DNA from: Pogonophryne albipinna
Lineage: Eukaryota > Chordata > Actinopteri > Perciformes > Artedidraconidae
DNA length: 64,000 bases
Assembly (NCBI GenBank): GCA_028583405.1
Contig: CM053246.1
Location: 6,417,620 to 6,481,619 of the forward strand
Reading direction: 5' to 3'
Positions 34,517-46,148 of the stretch are shown here, one piece after another (position 1 is the first letter of the stretch; every line of letters begins with the position of its first letter). Position numbers and translations under genes: made by a program. The notes beneath the pieces were generated by a model, which saw nothing but the letters and a program-made list of their open reading frames with translations, did no database searches and was not told the origin of the DNA.

Positions 34517-34560
34517 TGTTACAGCCGCTGCTACCTTGTGCCTTTAATTCTGTGTGTGTG
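34517..34560 (+). repeat. Element A 3' LTR, first part
   Basis: It matches the first 44 bases of the 5' LTR up to its TG run, where ERV C begins. Confidence 0.9.
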
Positions 34561-35331
34561 TGTTAAAGCAAACGGATATTGTTCTAAACTGTATTAAAGT
34601 AAACAGGTATTATCTTGAACTGTATTGAAGTGAACATGTATTATTTGGGACTGTTTTAAAGTAATCCTATATATATAACCCTTTTTTACTTACACTTAAT
34701 GACCCAGATACCCTGACACACACACTTACACCTCCTGTCTCCAGCACACACACTTACACTCACTGACTCAGATATCAGCACACACACACACATACACTTT
34801 CCCCCCACCAGCACATGCACATGTTCTTATTCAAGGTTCTTCCTGGGGCCAGTATAATCTCAAGCACCAATATCTCTGTGTACAATGTTTGATTGTTTTG
34901 GGAAATAATAGTTTGTGTGAAATCTTCCCTGGGAAAGTAAAGGAGTGAAGTTAGGTGGAAGATAAAAAGTGATTCTGACCTTGACTAGTTCCGAGGCTCT
35001 CACGCTTCACTTAGGAGTAAAATGGGATGGAAGAGCCGACCCACATATCCGCCCCAAAAATGTCCATATATACTGTTGTTTATTCATGCAAAGGGCCCCC
35101 CTTGTTTCTGACTGGCTGGTCCCGATACCTGTATCGCACAGCAGTAGAGCTGGGAGTCCAGAGTACTCTGTAATTTGTATTGGTGTTTTTTACCATTAAA
35201 ATCAGATTATTGTTATAACTTTTATGCCGGTGTTTTGAACTCCTTCTCTTATTAATCTGACCAGGCTCATCTAACGAACGGCGCGGAGCAGAGGTGGGCT
35301 TTAAGCCACCACTATTGTGTTTGCTTCAACA
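34561..35331 (+). repeat. Element C 5' LTR
   Basis: Contains CCTATATATATAACCC as a TATA region near 34670 and an ATTAAA poly(A)-like signal near 35196. The middle is a CACACA-rich stretch. Confidence 0.9.
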
Positions 35332-35334
35332 ATC

Positions 35335-35354
35335 TGGTGACCTCCCGACGTGAT
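35335..35354 (+). other. Element C primer binding site (tRNA-Trp-like)
   Basis: TGGTGACCTCCCGACGTGAT, three bases after the LTR. It is 2 nt longer than the site of avian retroviruses and matches the length of that in element D. Confidence 0.6.
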
Positions 35355-35584
35355 GAGTGCTGGTCTCTAGAAGGACCACCGACAGCCAGCGGACGAATTT
35401 CTGTCCAGGGGAGGACACCCGGGACACCGTTGACAACTAAACCAGGACGTCCTACATAATACAAAGGTAAAACAGATACCTGTTGATTACCAAAATCTGT
35501 GATTTGGCTTTGCTACAAAATTTTAGAGTTGTCATCGGTGTTCTCAGTGTTCTTAGTCACGGTAAAAAATACAATACTTAAGAA

Positions 35585-35725
35585 AGTGTTTGTATAAGAG
35601 TCAGGTGTATATTCCTGGCCTATAGGACACTAAGTGTGTATAAGAGTCAGGTGTATATTCCTGACCTATAGGACACTAAGGGTGTGTAAGAGTCTGGTGT
35701 ATATTCCAGTCCTTAGCTCACTAAT
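35585..35725 (+). repeat. Tandem repeat in the ERV leader, 3 units of about 46 bp
   Basis: Each unit has TAAGAGTCAGGTGTATATTC or a close variant and, in the first two, CCTATAGGACACTAAG. It lies between the primer site and where gag would start. Confidence 0.85.
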
Positions 35726-38560
35726 AGCAAAGTCGGTGCTCAGAGTTCGGTAGGGCATTCCGGACCGGGCATCGAGTTATATTTGTGTAGAGTCAAGTAG
35801 AGCATTCTTGACCTAGCAAAGTGAACCAGTGAGGTCTCCGTGAGGTAGTCTAGTCCTGCACGGCTGACTCGCTGGGGAAATTCTGTAATAAATTGTGTTA
35901 TTTTTTACGTCAAATCTGTGTAATAATTGAGAGGAAAGGGCAGAAGTATAGTTTAGTGCAGAACAGGAGACAAGGTTTGCAGAAGCTGGGAAGTTCATTC
36001 GTGATCAGCTGCTGCCCTCTGGAGGCGAACAGGGTGTACAACCATATGCTGTGTGCACGTCTGAATTAAGAACATTCAAATAAATAGAATAAGGACATTA
36101 AGTAACGACAAGATTTGTCCAGTGTATTAATAAATACAAATGAACACATATCAACCTAGTCAGATAATAGATACGAAGTCAATCATGGAAGAAGAGAAAG
36201 ATCGAGTGATCTGAAGTTGGAGTGAATACATTGAAAATTAATTGATCAATGTGTGATTTGAGGTGGTAGATATTGAAATAAATAAGAAACTATAATTTGT
36301 GTTTTTAGCCGTTTTTGTGGGACACAGTTACGTCACTTTGTGGTTTTATGAGAAGTTTTGAGAGTAGGAAGACGCAAGCTATTCACCACAATTGTATTTT
36401 TAGGTTATGAATAAAACAAAGAGTAGTAAGTGATAAGCAGAAGGGTTTTTGAGCTCTTGTCGGTCAGAAGGAATCTTGTGTGTGTATGACGGGGTGCTTA
36501 TGCCCGCTTCGGTTTTCAATGTCCGCCATCACGTTAAAACCATGGTTAAAACGGAGGATTGGTGGCATTTTCAGTTCATTGCTTACTTCCACACGCCTTT
36601 TCCCCTCCTTGTCTCTTTCATGACTTTATTTAATGCATTAGAACGATTGTTATCGTAACTTTCCGTGTTTCTAGAAGTCAAACTCACTGTTCACATTACG
36701 GAGTATATTTCCGGAACGGCCTTTCAAAATAAAAGCCACAGGCCGCTGTTCACCAGAGATGCCTTCACAATAAAACAGTAATTAGCTTAACAATATATTT
36801 AACTTATATTACGTCGTTAAACATTGATTTTAATTCATTACAGTTTTCAAATACGGCGCGGATTGAATACAGTTATTTGTGTATTCTGTTACAACCTCAC
36901 CATGCTTGTAACACAACTTAGATAAACAATTTGAAAATGAATAGAATAACCAAGTAGATAAAAGATTAATCTGTGGTTAGGGAGAGTTTCCTTGTTTTGC
37001 CTATTAACTTAGAACTGAAGTAATAAAGAATAGGCAGACTACTATCATTAGTTTGTTTTAACATTCACCTGTTTCAGCATTCCTGACCTCAGCCGTTTTA
37101 TTTTGTAACCCGTTGGGAGAGAGATTTAAATTGAGTTTTTCTCAGTAGCTGAATGGCTGTGATTACAGCAGCATTGGATAGTTCTGCACCACCTTGTGGG
37201 TTCTCTGAATCAGTGTGTTGGTGAAGAGTTGCTCACTGCAAACAGAAGGAAGTGTGCAAAGAACGCATCTCTGAGAGGTATTGACATTTTGCTTGTGCCT
37301 CGTTGTCAAGGCAACAGTGGTGTGAAGAGGTACTGCGGTTTTGGGGGATTTCTGCTGGACAGAGGACAACGTGTGTCTGCCAAGTGATTCCTTCCCTCAT
37401 CCCAATGCCAGGGAGAGTTTCCTTGAAGGCCACACTGACCAGGGCCGGTCCTAGCTTTTTGGGGGACCCTGCCACTGACTACAGCTGCATCACTGACTGT
37501 GCTCATTATGAACAAGATCTTGAGACATGCTTGTCTCAGATGGTTCAGACTCTGAAGGAATGATGCATGATTTTACAGCATAATTGTGCAAGAGTTTCCC
37601 AGGGGGTGTGTAGAAACCTTAATGCTTAGTGTTTAGATAAGAGGCTGCTTGTTTAAATGATGGTCTGGAATACTGAAAAGAATTAAAGTTTATTATTCTT
37701 GTTTAGCAAACAAGACATCTGATTATTATGTCACACATAATAATTCTTGACATAGAAACTAGCTATGGGTAAAACGTGTGGTTGTTATACCATTGTTATC
37801 ATGAACAACAAGATAAATAAGGAAAATAGTATCTGCTTAAAGATGAACAGATTTCATATCCTAGGAGGGGATTAGTTATTGTGAATACTCCACAAGGTAT
37901 CTACTAATGTATTTTAAAGAACCAATTTTAAAGAAATTGAATTGACTTGATAAATAAGTAAGATAAAAAAGTTGTGAAAAGTAAAATGAGAATCATCCTA
38001 AAACACACTAAAGGGGGAGAGTACAGTGTAGAACCATATTCTTCAATATTTTTATCATGTTTACAAATTATTCTTTAAGAGTTTTTATTGTGTGAATTTG
38101 GTAGTGGTTTTAATTTGTTACAGTATTGATCAGTTTCAAAGGGAGAGTTTTAGTAACATCTCTATAAGATCAGACAAATATTTATTTATATAGGCCATGT
38201 TGAAGGGAAAGTTAGTTCTAAACAAAATATAGTATTTCAATTTGAGGTATTGGCTTCACCATTGTGGCATATATTACTACAGGAGAACTTTTTCTGGGGA
38301 AATAACTGTTGTTTGTCGTTCAAAATGTAGAGTTTAAAATTAAATTAAATTAAAAACAGCTAATTTAATTTGAAAAAGCAATATAATTGGGAGTAAACAC
38401 ATGTGGGGCCTTGGATCACCCATTGTAAAGGTGCATATTATTGACAACCAATAGGGAGAATGGGTCACTCGACCCACCCTGCAGTGGTTTTTAAAATCTT
38501 ACTTGCAGCTTCACAGGGAGCGCACGGCACCAGATTATGAGTTTAAAAGACAAGCGTCAC
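35726..38560. other. ERV C interior, gag region, no intact gene
   Basis: No gag ORF was found. Short frames at 36449-36658 and 37196-37563 have no recognised domain. Sequence near 36590-36850 resembles parts of 17.2 and 19.1 kb. Confidence 0.5.
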
Positions 38561-38679
38561 CACCTCCTAATGGACATCCATTTAATTGGTAATTGGCTGA
38601 CATTTAGAGATGTTAAAAAGTAAAAACATACCTACCATAAGTGATAATTCCTAAATTCAACTACAAACCATTGATGAAA

Positions 38680-38910
38680 TTACTTCTGTTTTTAAATCCT
38701 TAATAAAGGAAGGAGTGATTGTTACATGTTCGTACACCCAAGGTTCCACTCACTGTTAAAGAGGTTAACATTGTTCTTTAAGTGGACCAGAATTGAAGAT
38801 AAATTAATATGAGTTATGAAATACATGGCAGAACTTTACAGATCCTAATAATGTTTTGACTCAAGATAATAATTATATGCACAAGTTTCTGAAATAGATC
38901 TATTAGACAT
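38680..38910 (+). pseudogene. ERV C decayed reverse transcriptase start
   Basis: Short pieces such as IDEITSVFKSLIKEGVIV, and further on FTDPNNVLTQ in another frame, resemble the fingers region of retroviral reverse transcriptase. Several stops and frameshifts lie between them. The match is weak and by eye only. Confidence 0.35.
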
Positions 38911-40580
38911 TTTAATATAGATTAGGTGTTAATAAACTGCAGTAGTAGTACTATAAGGAAGTGACATTTTTGGCTAACACATTTCAGGAAATGTGGGAAA
39001 CAGCTGTCTCAATGAAAAGTTAGAGATATCTTGAAAAGTATAGTTGTAATTGTGAATTAATTAATGATGGCGCTCCATATATGACAGATTTTTGTAGACA
39101 AAGGATACTGGCCTATGCTGAAATATCGAAGTCTCTGCAGAGCACACACATGGCCAAAAAGACTGAGACCAACTGACCTTTGACCCTGACCGACAGTGTA
39201 ACTTGAGAAGGCACTGTCAATGACTGACTCTGGGGCGAACCTGACCAAACTTGACTTTACAACCTGACAGTGTGAATGTGAATGTGAGTGTATGTCTGCA
39301 TGTGATCAGTGTAACTGCATGATTCTAAAACAATAACTAACCAAGCATGTTTTGGACTAACATATTATTACCCGTTTCTAATCTACTTGATGATATTTCA
39401 CTCCCACAGGAGGTGGCAGTTTGCAGAATGTGAAACTCAAACTAAAACATGAAGATTCTGTTTCTTTTAGGACTGAAGGATGGAGAGAAACACTTCATTT
39501 CACTGAAGTGTTTACTGTGGAAATGATGGATGTACATTTGGGAAAATGTTTGGTATTTTCTTATAATCCATGGTTACACATGAGGTTCATGTGTAAAAAG
39601 GGGGAGTGTAAACTTCACAATGTACATTTTTCATTTAGGGACTGAAAGGAACCTGCCGCCCCAACTCAATTGTTCAATCTGACCATTGATTGACAGTTTT
39701 AGAATGGACCTGCTCCATATCTGGGGATAAGATACTGTTTGATGAATGTTGACATGTTTCTAATATTGATTGAGTTACAACAGGTAACATAGATGCAGAA
39801 TCAGTGGCCAAGGGGCTACTGTGAGTGATGTAAGTCCAGAATGGAATACTGAGGAAGTTGACATGTGATGATGAAACAATTTTGTAATATTTCAACAGGT
39901 ATTAAAGTAACTGAGGTTTGAAATGTACAAAGAACATATTACAGTTAAAGCTAAAACATAGTAATGTAATGAGACAGAATTTAATTTAGACAACATCATG
40001 TAACTAGCCTGGTAAAGAAGTAAAAGCCATAGACTTTATTGTTTAGGTCATTATGGGGATATACATTTCATCTAGATTCATAATAGAAAGACATTTGATG
40101 ACAGTTTGTTGGAATTCTGTATTCATTTTTTCAGCTTGATAATATCTAAGCACTGACAGGTAGAAGCAGTATCACCAGGAAATCATTCATTTTGTCAGCA
40201 TCATGATTTTGGTTGTTTTTGAATCCATAACATTAGTGTGTTTCTTTACCAGAAACATTAGCAGTTCATATTATATTTAGATTTTAAATGGGATCTCACG
40301 GATTTGATTTAAGAATAACACAGATGCTTGTCAGAAATTCAGAGCTATTGAAATAGGTTATTTAGTTCACCTAGAGATGTTGGAGTTTTGTTTTGTTGCC
40401 ACAGTCCAAGTATTACGATTCTGAAGCTGCACTGGCAGACAGGAGGTCTACAATTAATTTAGAAAACCTGTTCACAGACGGCTGTTGTTTTAAGACACCC
40501 CACCAACAGGCTCCAAACAGCTGAGGGCCCAGGAGCCCTGAGCGTAGGCTTGAGGGATTTGTATCAGATTTTCCACACAG
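38911..40580. other. ERV C interior, no recognisable gene
   Basis: AT-rich, short frames only. The active-site part of pol could not be seen. Confidence 0.5.
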
Positions 40581-40589
40581 GTTGGTGAC

Positions 40590-40800
40590 GCCAAAGAGGG
40601 ACCCAGGAGGCCGACACAGCGGAGTTCGTCTGGCTGAAGGTCATCAGGACAAAGTGGCTCAACCCCAGGCTCTCCGGCCCCGACCGAGTGACCCAGCGGA
40701 TCTCTCATTGCCGTCCGTCTAGGAGGAAAGGGGGACAGCTGGAGCCAGTGTGCGGCGGGGAAACCACCTGCTAGGACCGTGGACGACATCAGGACGGACG
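40590..40800 (+). pseudogene. ERV C integrase C-terminal remnant
   Basis: A plus-strand stretch reading FVWLKVIRTKWLNPRLSGPD followed by RVT and SHC resembles the SH3-like C-terminal domain of retroviral integrase. A frameshift near 40725 follows. GC-rich, unlike the rest of C. Confidence 0.4.
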
Positions 40801-40811
40801 TGGCCCTCGAC

Positions 40812-41045
40812 GAGGAGGTCGACTCGGAAGCAGCCAACAGCGGACTGGAGGAGCAGGATTGGGAGGACATCCCTCCAGCAGTCGACCCGGGAGGCGTCAT
40901 CAGCGGACCGGAGACGGAGGATCGGGAAGACATCTCTCCAGCATCGACCCGGAAGCCGCCATCAGCGGGCCGGAGGAGGAGGATCCAGAAGACATCTCTC
41001 TAGCAGGCAGCCCAGAAGCCGCCGTCAGCGGATCGGGGGGACAAA
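40812..41045 (+). repeat. GC-rich acidic tandem repeat, about 63-bp unit
   Basis: About 3.5 units whose frame reads DPEAAISGPEEEDPEDIS-like, 21 residues each. One unit has lost a base (near 40943). It lies at the presumed end of pol in element C. Confidence 0.7.
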
Positions 41046-41099
41046 GACACGGCAAGCCAGGACGGCACAGGGGACTACACTTTCCGCTGAAACAGGTTG

Positions 41100-41235
41100 A
41101 TATAGCCGGTGTGGAGTTTGTTTTAATATCCCATTTTTGAGGAACTTTGTTTTTCCCATTTTTTGAGGAACTTTGTTTTAATATCCCATTTTTTGAGGAA
41201 CTTTGTTTTAATATCCCATTTTTTGAGGGAGAAGC
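41100..41235 (+). repeat. Tandem repeat, unit about 37 bp
   Basis: Three to four copies of GAGGAACTTTGTTTTAATAT plus CCCATTTTTT. Confidence 0.9.
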
Positions 41236-41511
41236 TGCCCCTTCCCCTTCGTACCAAATGCCCTTGTTGGCTTACGCGTCGGAGGAGGACGAGCACGATG
41301 ACTCAGCCGACAAGGACAATTTTTTTTAACATATTTTGGTCTCCCTCCACTGTCATAAGAAGTTGTTATGGTGGACTGTTCCTAAAGGTTTAAATCCCAG
41401 CTTCTGATGGATTTATATAAATGTTGGGGGACAGACAGTAGAAAAGAATGACAGTGGTTATGTTTCAAATGCTGTGTATAAGTTGATCTCTGAAGGTGAG
41501 ATCAAAAGAGG

Positions 41512-42282
41512 GGTTAAAGCAAACAGATATTGTTCTAAACTGTATTAAAGTAAACAGGTATTATCTTGAACTGTATTGAAGTGAACATGTATTATTTGGG
41601 ACTGTTTTAAAGTAATCCTATATATATAACCCTTTTCACTTACACTCAATGACCCAGATACCCTGACACACACACTTACACCTCCTGTCTCCAGCACACA
41701 CACATACACTCACTGACCCAGATATCAGCACACACACACACATACACTTTCCCCCCCACCAGCACATGCACATGTTCTTATTCAAGGTTCTTCCTGGGGC
41801 CAGTATAATCTCAAGCACCAATATATCTGTGTACAATGTTTGATTGTTTTGGGAAAGAATAGTTTGTGTGAAATCTTCCCTGGGAAAGTAAAGGAGTGAA
41901 GTTAGGTGGAAGATAAAAAGTGATTCTGACCTTGACTAGTTCCGAGGCTCTCACGCTTCACTTAGGAGTAAAATGGGATGGAAGAGCCGACCCACATCTC
42001 CGCCCCAAAAATGTCCATATATACTGTTGTTTATTCATGCAAAAGGCCCCCCTTGTTTCTGACTGGCTGGTCCCGATACCTGTATCGCACAGCAGTAGAG
42101 CTGGGAGCCCGGAGTACTCTGTAATTTGTATTGGTGTTTTTTACCATTAAAATCAGATTATTGTTATAACTTTTATGCCGGTGTTTTGAACTCCTTCTCT
42201 TATTAATCTGACCAGGCTCATCTAACGAACGGCGCGGAGCAGAGGTGGGCTTTAAGCCACCACTATTGTGTTTGCTTCAACA
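41512..42282 (+). repeat. Element C 3' LTR
   Basis: 771 bp, about 98% identical to the 5' LTR. The first base is G rather than T, after a purine-rich AAAAGAGG. Confidence 0.9.
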
Positions 42283-43028
42283 GTATGCAAATGACCTGTG
42301 TCGTTCCTATGCCGTCAGTGGCCGTCTCGACCTCGCAACATCCGCGGGGATTGGACAGACGTCACTCAAGTCCTGCCCGCTTCTGCCACGTCATCCGGGG
42401 GAGGAGTATAAAGGCCGGACACGAACAGCAGTCTGGAGGCTCTGTATTGTGTGACAGACGCCTCAAAACTCTCATTGTGACCAAGCCTTTTTCTGTGATT
42501 CTGTAGACTGACTAGCAGTGTGTATTCTGTGCTTCTGTAGACTGATTAGCAGTGTGTTGTAGTATTTTGTGTCTTGTATAGGGTTTGTGTGTGTGTGTTG
42601 CGTAGATCCAGGTTGCTTAGCTCCTGTAGAACCGCATTTAGGATATTGATATTGTGAAACAGCTTAGACCCAGGTTAGCTTAGCGCCTGTAGATCAGCAT
42701 TTGTGAACGTATCGCTTAGACCCCGGTGATTAGCACCGGTTGATCAGCAACAGCTGTGTTTCCACACAGTCTCGTTTTGATTATTGTTTGATTCCACTTT
42801 AGAAGTGAGGTACTTTATTTTCCTTTTGTATGCCCTGGTGCCACTCTCTTTTGGAGTGCTCCTTTTGTTAACCAGTAACAGTTTGGCCCTTTGTTGGTGT
42901 CAAACTGTTTGTGTACATTCTGGTGTTTATCATTTTTTGGTTACAAAATAAACCACCGGTAACAATTACCAATTCCAAACTGGTCGTGTCGTTTCCCTTT
43001 GTACCCCCAGCCAAGAGGGAACGTAACA
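42283..43028 (+). repeat. Element A 3' LTR, second part
   Basis: It continues the LTR of A from GTATGCAAATG to CGTAACA. It has the same TATA box (near 42408) and poly(A) signal, and a 14-bp insertion near 42750 relative to the 5' LTR. Confidence 0.92.
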
Positions 43029-43033
43029 AGCAT

Positions 43034-43637
43034 GTTAGGACGATAAATATTGCCGCCGTCAATCAAAACGTACTCGCAAAAAGGCGGGGCTTAGAAAGAA
43101 ATGCTCATAACTCATCAACCATGTATCCAAACATCACAGATTTTGGTAGATAGGTTCAGTCTGTCTTGGGGAATAGGCACACCAAAGCATTTTCATTTTG
43201 GACTATAGGGGGAGCCAAAAACACCACCAATTTATAACTCAAGAGCGGATGGACTAATCCTTTTTTTTTTTTTTTACACATACTCTCGGGGTGACTATGA
43301 ACTCAGATTTAAAGTGTTGCAACAAATTCAGAATGCGGGCGTGGCCTATACATTTTTTTTAAATTGTGATAGCATAAAATGAGCTTCGGACGCAAAACTT
43401 GGGACACACATCAGAGCCCACGCCCTTTTCGAGAATGTAAAATAAAAACGTAATTTTTCAAAAAAACTGCTCACTAGCACCCCCTATTGTGTGGTGGTCA
43501 CATATAGTTTCTCAGAAATTCACGAATTTTGGCACAGACATTCTTCATGGAATTGCGGACATATTTGTAAATAGATTCCATTAGCCCCGCCCCCCAGGAA
43601 GTCGGCCATTTTGAAAAATGTGCGTTTTTCATGCATT
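43034..43637. repeat. Host repeat downstream of element A
   Basis: It continues the sequence interrupted at 28793. It includes TTAGCCCCGCCCCCCAGGAA and GTCGGCCATTTTG, a block repeated at 46422 and 46750. No gene. Confidence 0.5.
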
Positions 43638-44154
43638 TTAAGGCGAGACACCCCAGGTGAATAGGGTCATTTTTTTTAACTTAAAGGTATCAGCTAGACA
43701 TTTCTCCAGTTAATTACTTACAATAAGGCAATTGTTTTTTGTATTACAAGTTTTCTGAAATAGCATGTTTAAATATGCAAATTAACAATTATCTCATTAA
43801 ATATGCACATATTTTAACATATTTCAGGAATCGAAATCTGAACTTTGGATAAAGCCAGGTTCAAAATTCTTGTTTCATTTTGTAGTCATATTAGTATCTA
43901 AGGCTTTTACAGAAGGGATATTGGATATCTCTTTTTATCACTCCATAAATCAGAAAATACTGTCAACAGCCCTAAAATATCAATTTTCGCCATGTTTTTA
44001 GGTATATAATGTTGTATAATTCAGGCTATGAATGATATATGAACAAACCCTTCTGTAAAAGCCTTCATAATATTGATAGGAATATAACTGGAAGGTTTGG
44101 TGTATGTACATGCTACTGAAGTTGACATTTCGAACTCAGAGTAGGAGAAAAAAC

Positions 44155-44358
44155 TCATTTTGAGAAAACGACCTTTAAAGATTGCAGTGAGGCGCTAGCT
44201 AAACCCTCCTGTTCTTTGGATGATAGCTTGCGCATCGACGCACTCCGTGAAGGTATTTCATGTTCGAGGTCATTTGTTTTTTGTATAATCTTGCTTTGTG
44301 CAAGTGACAATTGTTGTTGTCTTCTCTGTGAACGTTTTTTTCGCCGTTCTTTTGTCAT
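44155..44358 (-). CDS. Conserved 67-codon basic ORF in the TTAA element, copy 1
   Basis: Starts MTKERRKKRSQRRQQQL and is rich in Lys and Arg at the N-terminus, then Ser-rich. Copy 2 has the same ORF at 56121-56324 with a few substitutions and no indel. It ends in a stop directly past VVFSK. It could be the first exon of the parent transposase or a chance frame; no family was recognised. Confidence 0.35.
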   Translation of the reverse strand: MTKERRKKRSQRRQQQLSLAQSKIIQKTNDLEHEIPSRSASMRKLSSKEQEGLASASLQSLKVVFSK

Positions 44359-44723
44359 TTTGAGATTTCAATTTCTAGCGGAAAGCTAACCAGGAAGTGT
44401 TTTAGCACACCACGTGACGCATCTGAACGAATCACGTTGTCAGAAATTGACACCAGCCAATGAGATTTTGTTTCTTGGTTTAAGACCCCTTTGTGCTTTC
44501 ACGATTCATTGGTTGCTGATACAAAGGAAATGACCATATTTGGATCTGATGAGATTGTGCAGGAGAGACACAGCTTTCCAACGATATCTCTGTTGACATG
44601 GTGCACACAGCGGTCGCGGTACTTTATGTTACGTTAGAATGCTAACTTTTGGTGAATTTAGGAGAAACCTACAGACACAAATAGACAAACTATAGTAAAA
44701 TAAACACTTAAATGTGTATTTTG

Positions 44724-46016
44724 CAGAGGTGTGGACTCGAGTCACATGACTTGGACTCGAGTCAGACTCGAGTCACCAATTTGATGACTTGAGACTCGAC
44801 TTGACAAAATTACAAAACACTTGCGACTCGACTTGGACTTGAACACCAATGACTCGGGACTTGACTTGGACTTGAGCCTTCTGACTTGAGGTGACTTGAT
44901 CATTTAATTCAGAGGTCTCCAACACGCCGATCGCGAGCTGCCGCTAGAAGAGCAGACTCCCGTCGGGGAGAGCAGAATCTTCAGCCGCTCCTACTCTTGC
45001 TGAGAATCCTTGCAGGCAGCGGCGGGACTTTATTTAGCTGGGCCACCATGCGGCCAATCATATGCGAGGACACACTAGGATCATACCATTATGTGAAAGA
45101 AGGGTGGGGGGCACAGCAGGTGTAGTGGTACAGGCCAGCTGCACAGAGCGACGGGGAGACAGATTTAAATGCAAGTGCGTCGGAAAAAGTCAAGAAATTA
45201 GCGAAAACCGAAAAAAGAAACAACATCTGGCTGCTTTTCAATGATATTGGAGAAAGCAAAGCTGGGTGCAGGATTTGTAAAATGAAAATAACCTTTTTTG
45301 GTTACCTTTATTTTGGTAACCACTCAGGATTTACTGTCAGAGGTGGGAGAAGTTCAGATCTTGTACTTGAGTACAAAAGTACCAGAGTGTAGGAATACTC
45401 GGTTACAATAAAAAGTCCTGCATTCAAAATGTTACAAGTAAAAGAACAAAAGTATTAGCATCAAAATATAGTTAAAGTACCACCTGCAGAGGGATCTAGA
45501 TGCAGGTGTTCTCTTCCCCATAGAGACGCCTCGCTGCACATTATCCCTTGCATACAGATAGATTGTGGGTCCCTCATAACATGTTGTACACAGTGGAAAT
45601 AAACATTCTGGTCACCTCAACATCAGGGATCTTATACATTAAACTCCTTCTGAATCAAACCGTCACGGTAGCCTTACCTTACTGATCCCTCTTAAAATAG
45701 AAAAAAACACGTTAGGCTACTTTACCAGCAGAGAGAAAATGGATTATTAAATTATTAATGTGACTAATAAAGAGCAGTTTGATTATTAAGTATTATTCTG
45801 TTGATCGATGTCATTACATTTGGTGAAAAACACATATGACTTGTTTATGAATCGTTTTGTCAAAGTTTAGGACTTGGACTTGACTTGAACTTGCCCAACC
45901 TGACTTGAGACTTGACTTGGACTTGAGCGCAAAGACTTGAGACTTGACTCGGACTTGAGCGCAAAGACTTGAGACTTGACTCGGACTTGCAAAACAATGA
46001 CTTGGTCCCACCTCTG
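44724..46016. mobile_element. Non-autonomous hAT (CAGAGGTG family), copy 2
   Basis: Duplication GTATTTTG at 44716-44723 and 46017-46024. It is 1293 bp, in the opposite orientation to the copy at 10019-11340. The empty site GTATTTTGTACG is present in the sister TTAA element near 56680. Confidence 0.95.
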
Positions 46017-46148
46017 GTATTTTGTACGTTTTCCTTCCAAAAGCCTGAAAGAAAACATGTTATAGAATCAAAATAGCACAAAATCTCAAAATTGACCAGT
46101 ACTTGAAAAACGATGTTTTTGCCTGCCGTGTCTCGCGTCTCGCCTTAA

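Larger units (their letters stand above)
34561..42282 (+). mobile_element. Element C: endogenous retrovirus inserted in the LTR of A
   Basis: LTRs of exactly 771 bp each (34561-35331 and 41512-42282) differ at about 13 positions. The ends are TGTTAAAGCAAAC and GTTTGCTTCAACA, imperfect inverted repeats. The target duplication is hidden in a TG run. The 6.2-kb interior is AT-rich with only scraps of pol. Near-identical LTRs suggest a young insertion, so the coding decay was probably present before it moved. Confidence 0.85.
28799..43028 (+). mobile_element. Element A: Gmr1-type Ty3/gypsy LTR retrotransposon
   Basis: The duplication AGCAT flanks it at 28794-28798 and 43029-43033. The 5' LTR is 28799-29566. 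The 3' LTR is in two parts, 34517-34560 and 42283-43028, because ERV C was inserted in it. Order inside: primer site, gag, CCHC knuckle, protease, integrase, reverse transcriptase, RNase H, purine tract. Integrase comes before reverse transcriptase. At least five frame breaks make it inactive. Confidence 0.9.
43642..46144 (-). mobile_element. TTAA element (GGCGAGACAC ends), copy 1, split by a hAT
   Basis: TTAA at 43638-43641 and 46145-46148. The ends are GGCGAGACACCCCAGG and its inverse, with an extra GTCTCGC at the right. Without the hAT it is about 1.2 kb and about 97% like copy 2 (55609-56798). The sequence at 46475 shows the TTTTAAGCACATTCTTGCG site uninterrupted. Confidence 0.85.

Noticed and set aside
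40490..40933. 147-codon minus-strand ORF as an ERV gene
   Set aside because: The plus strand has the integrase-like and repeat reading; the minus frame is Ser-rich and shows no domain.
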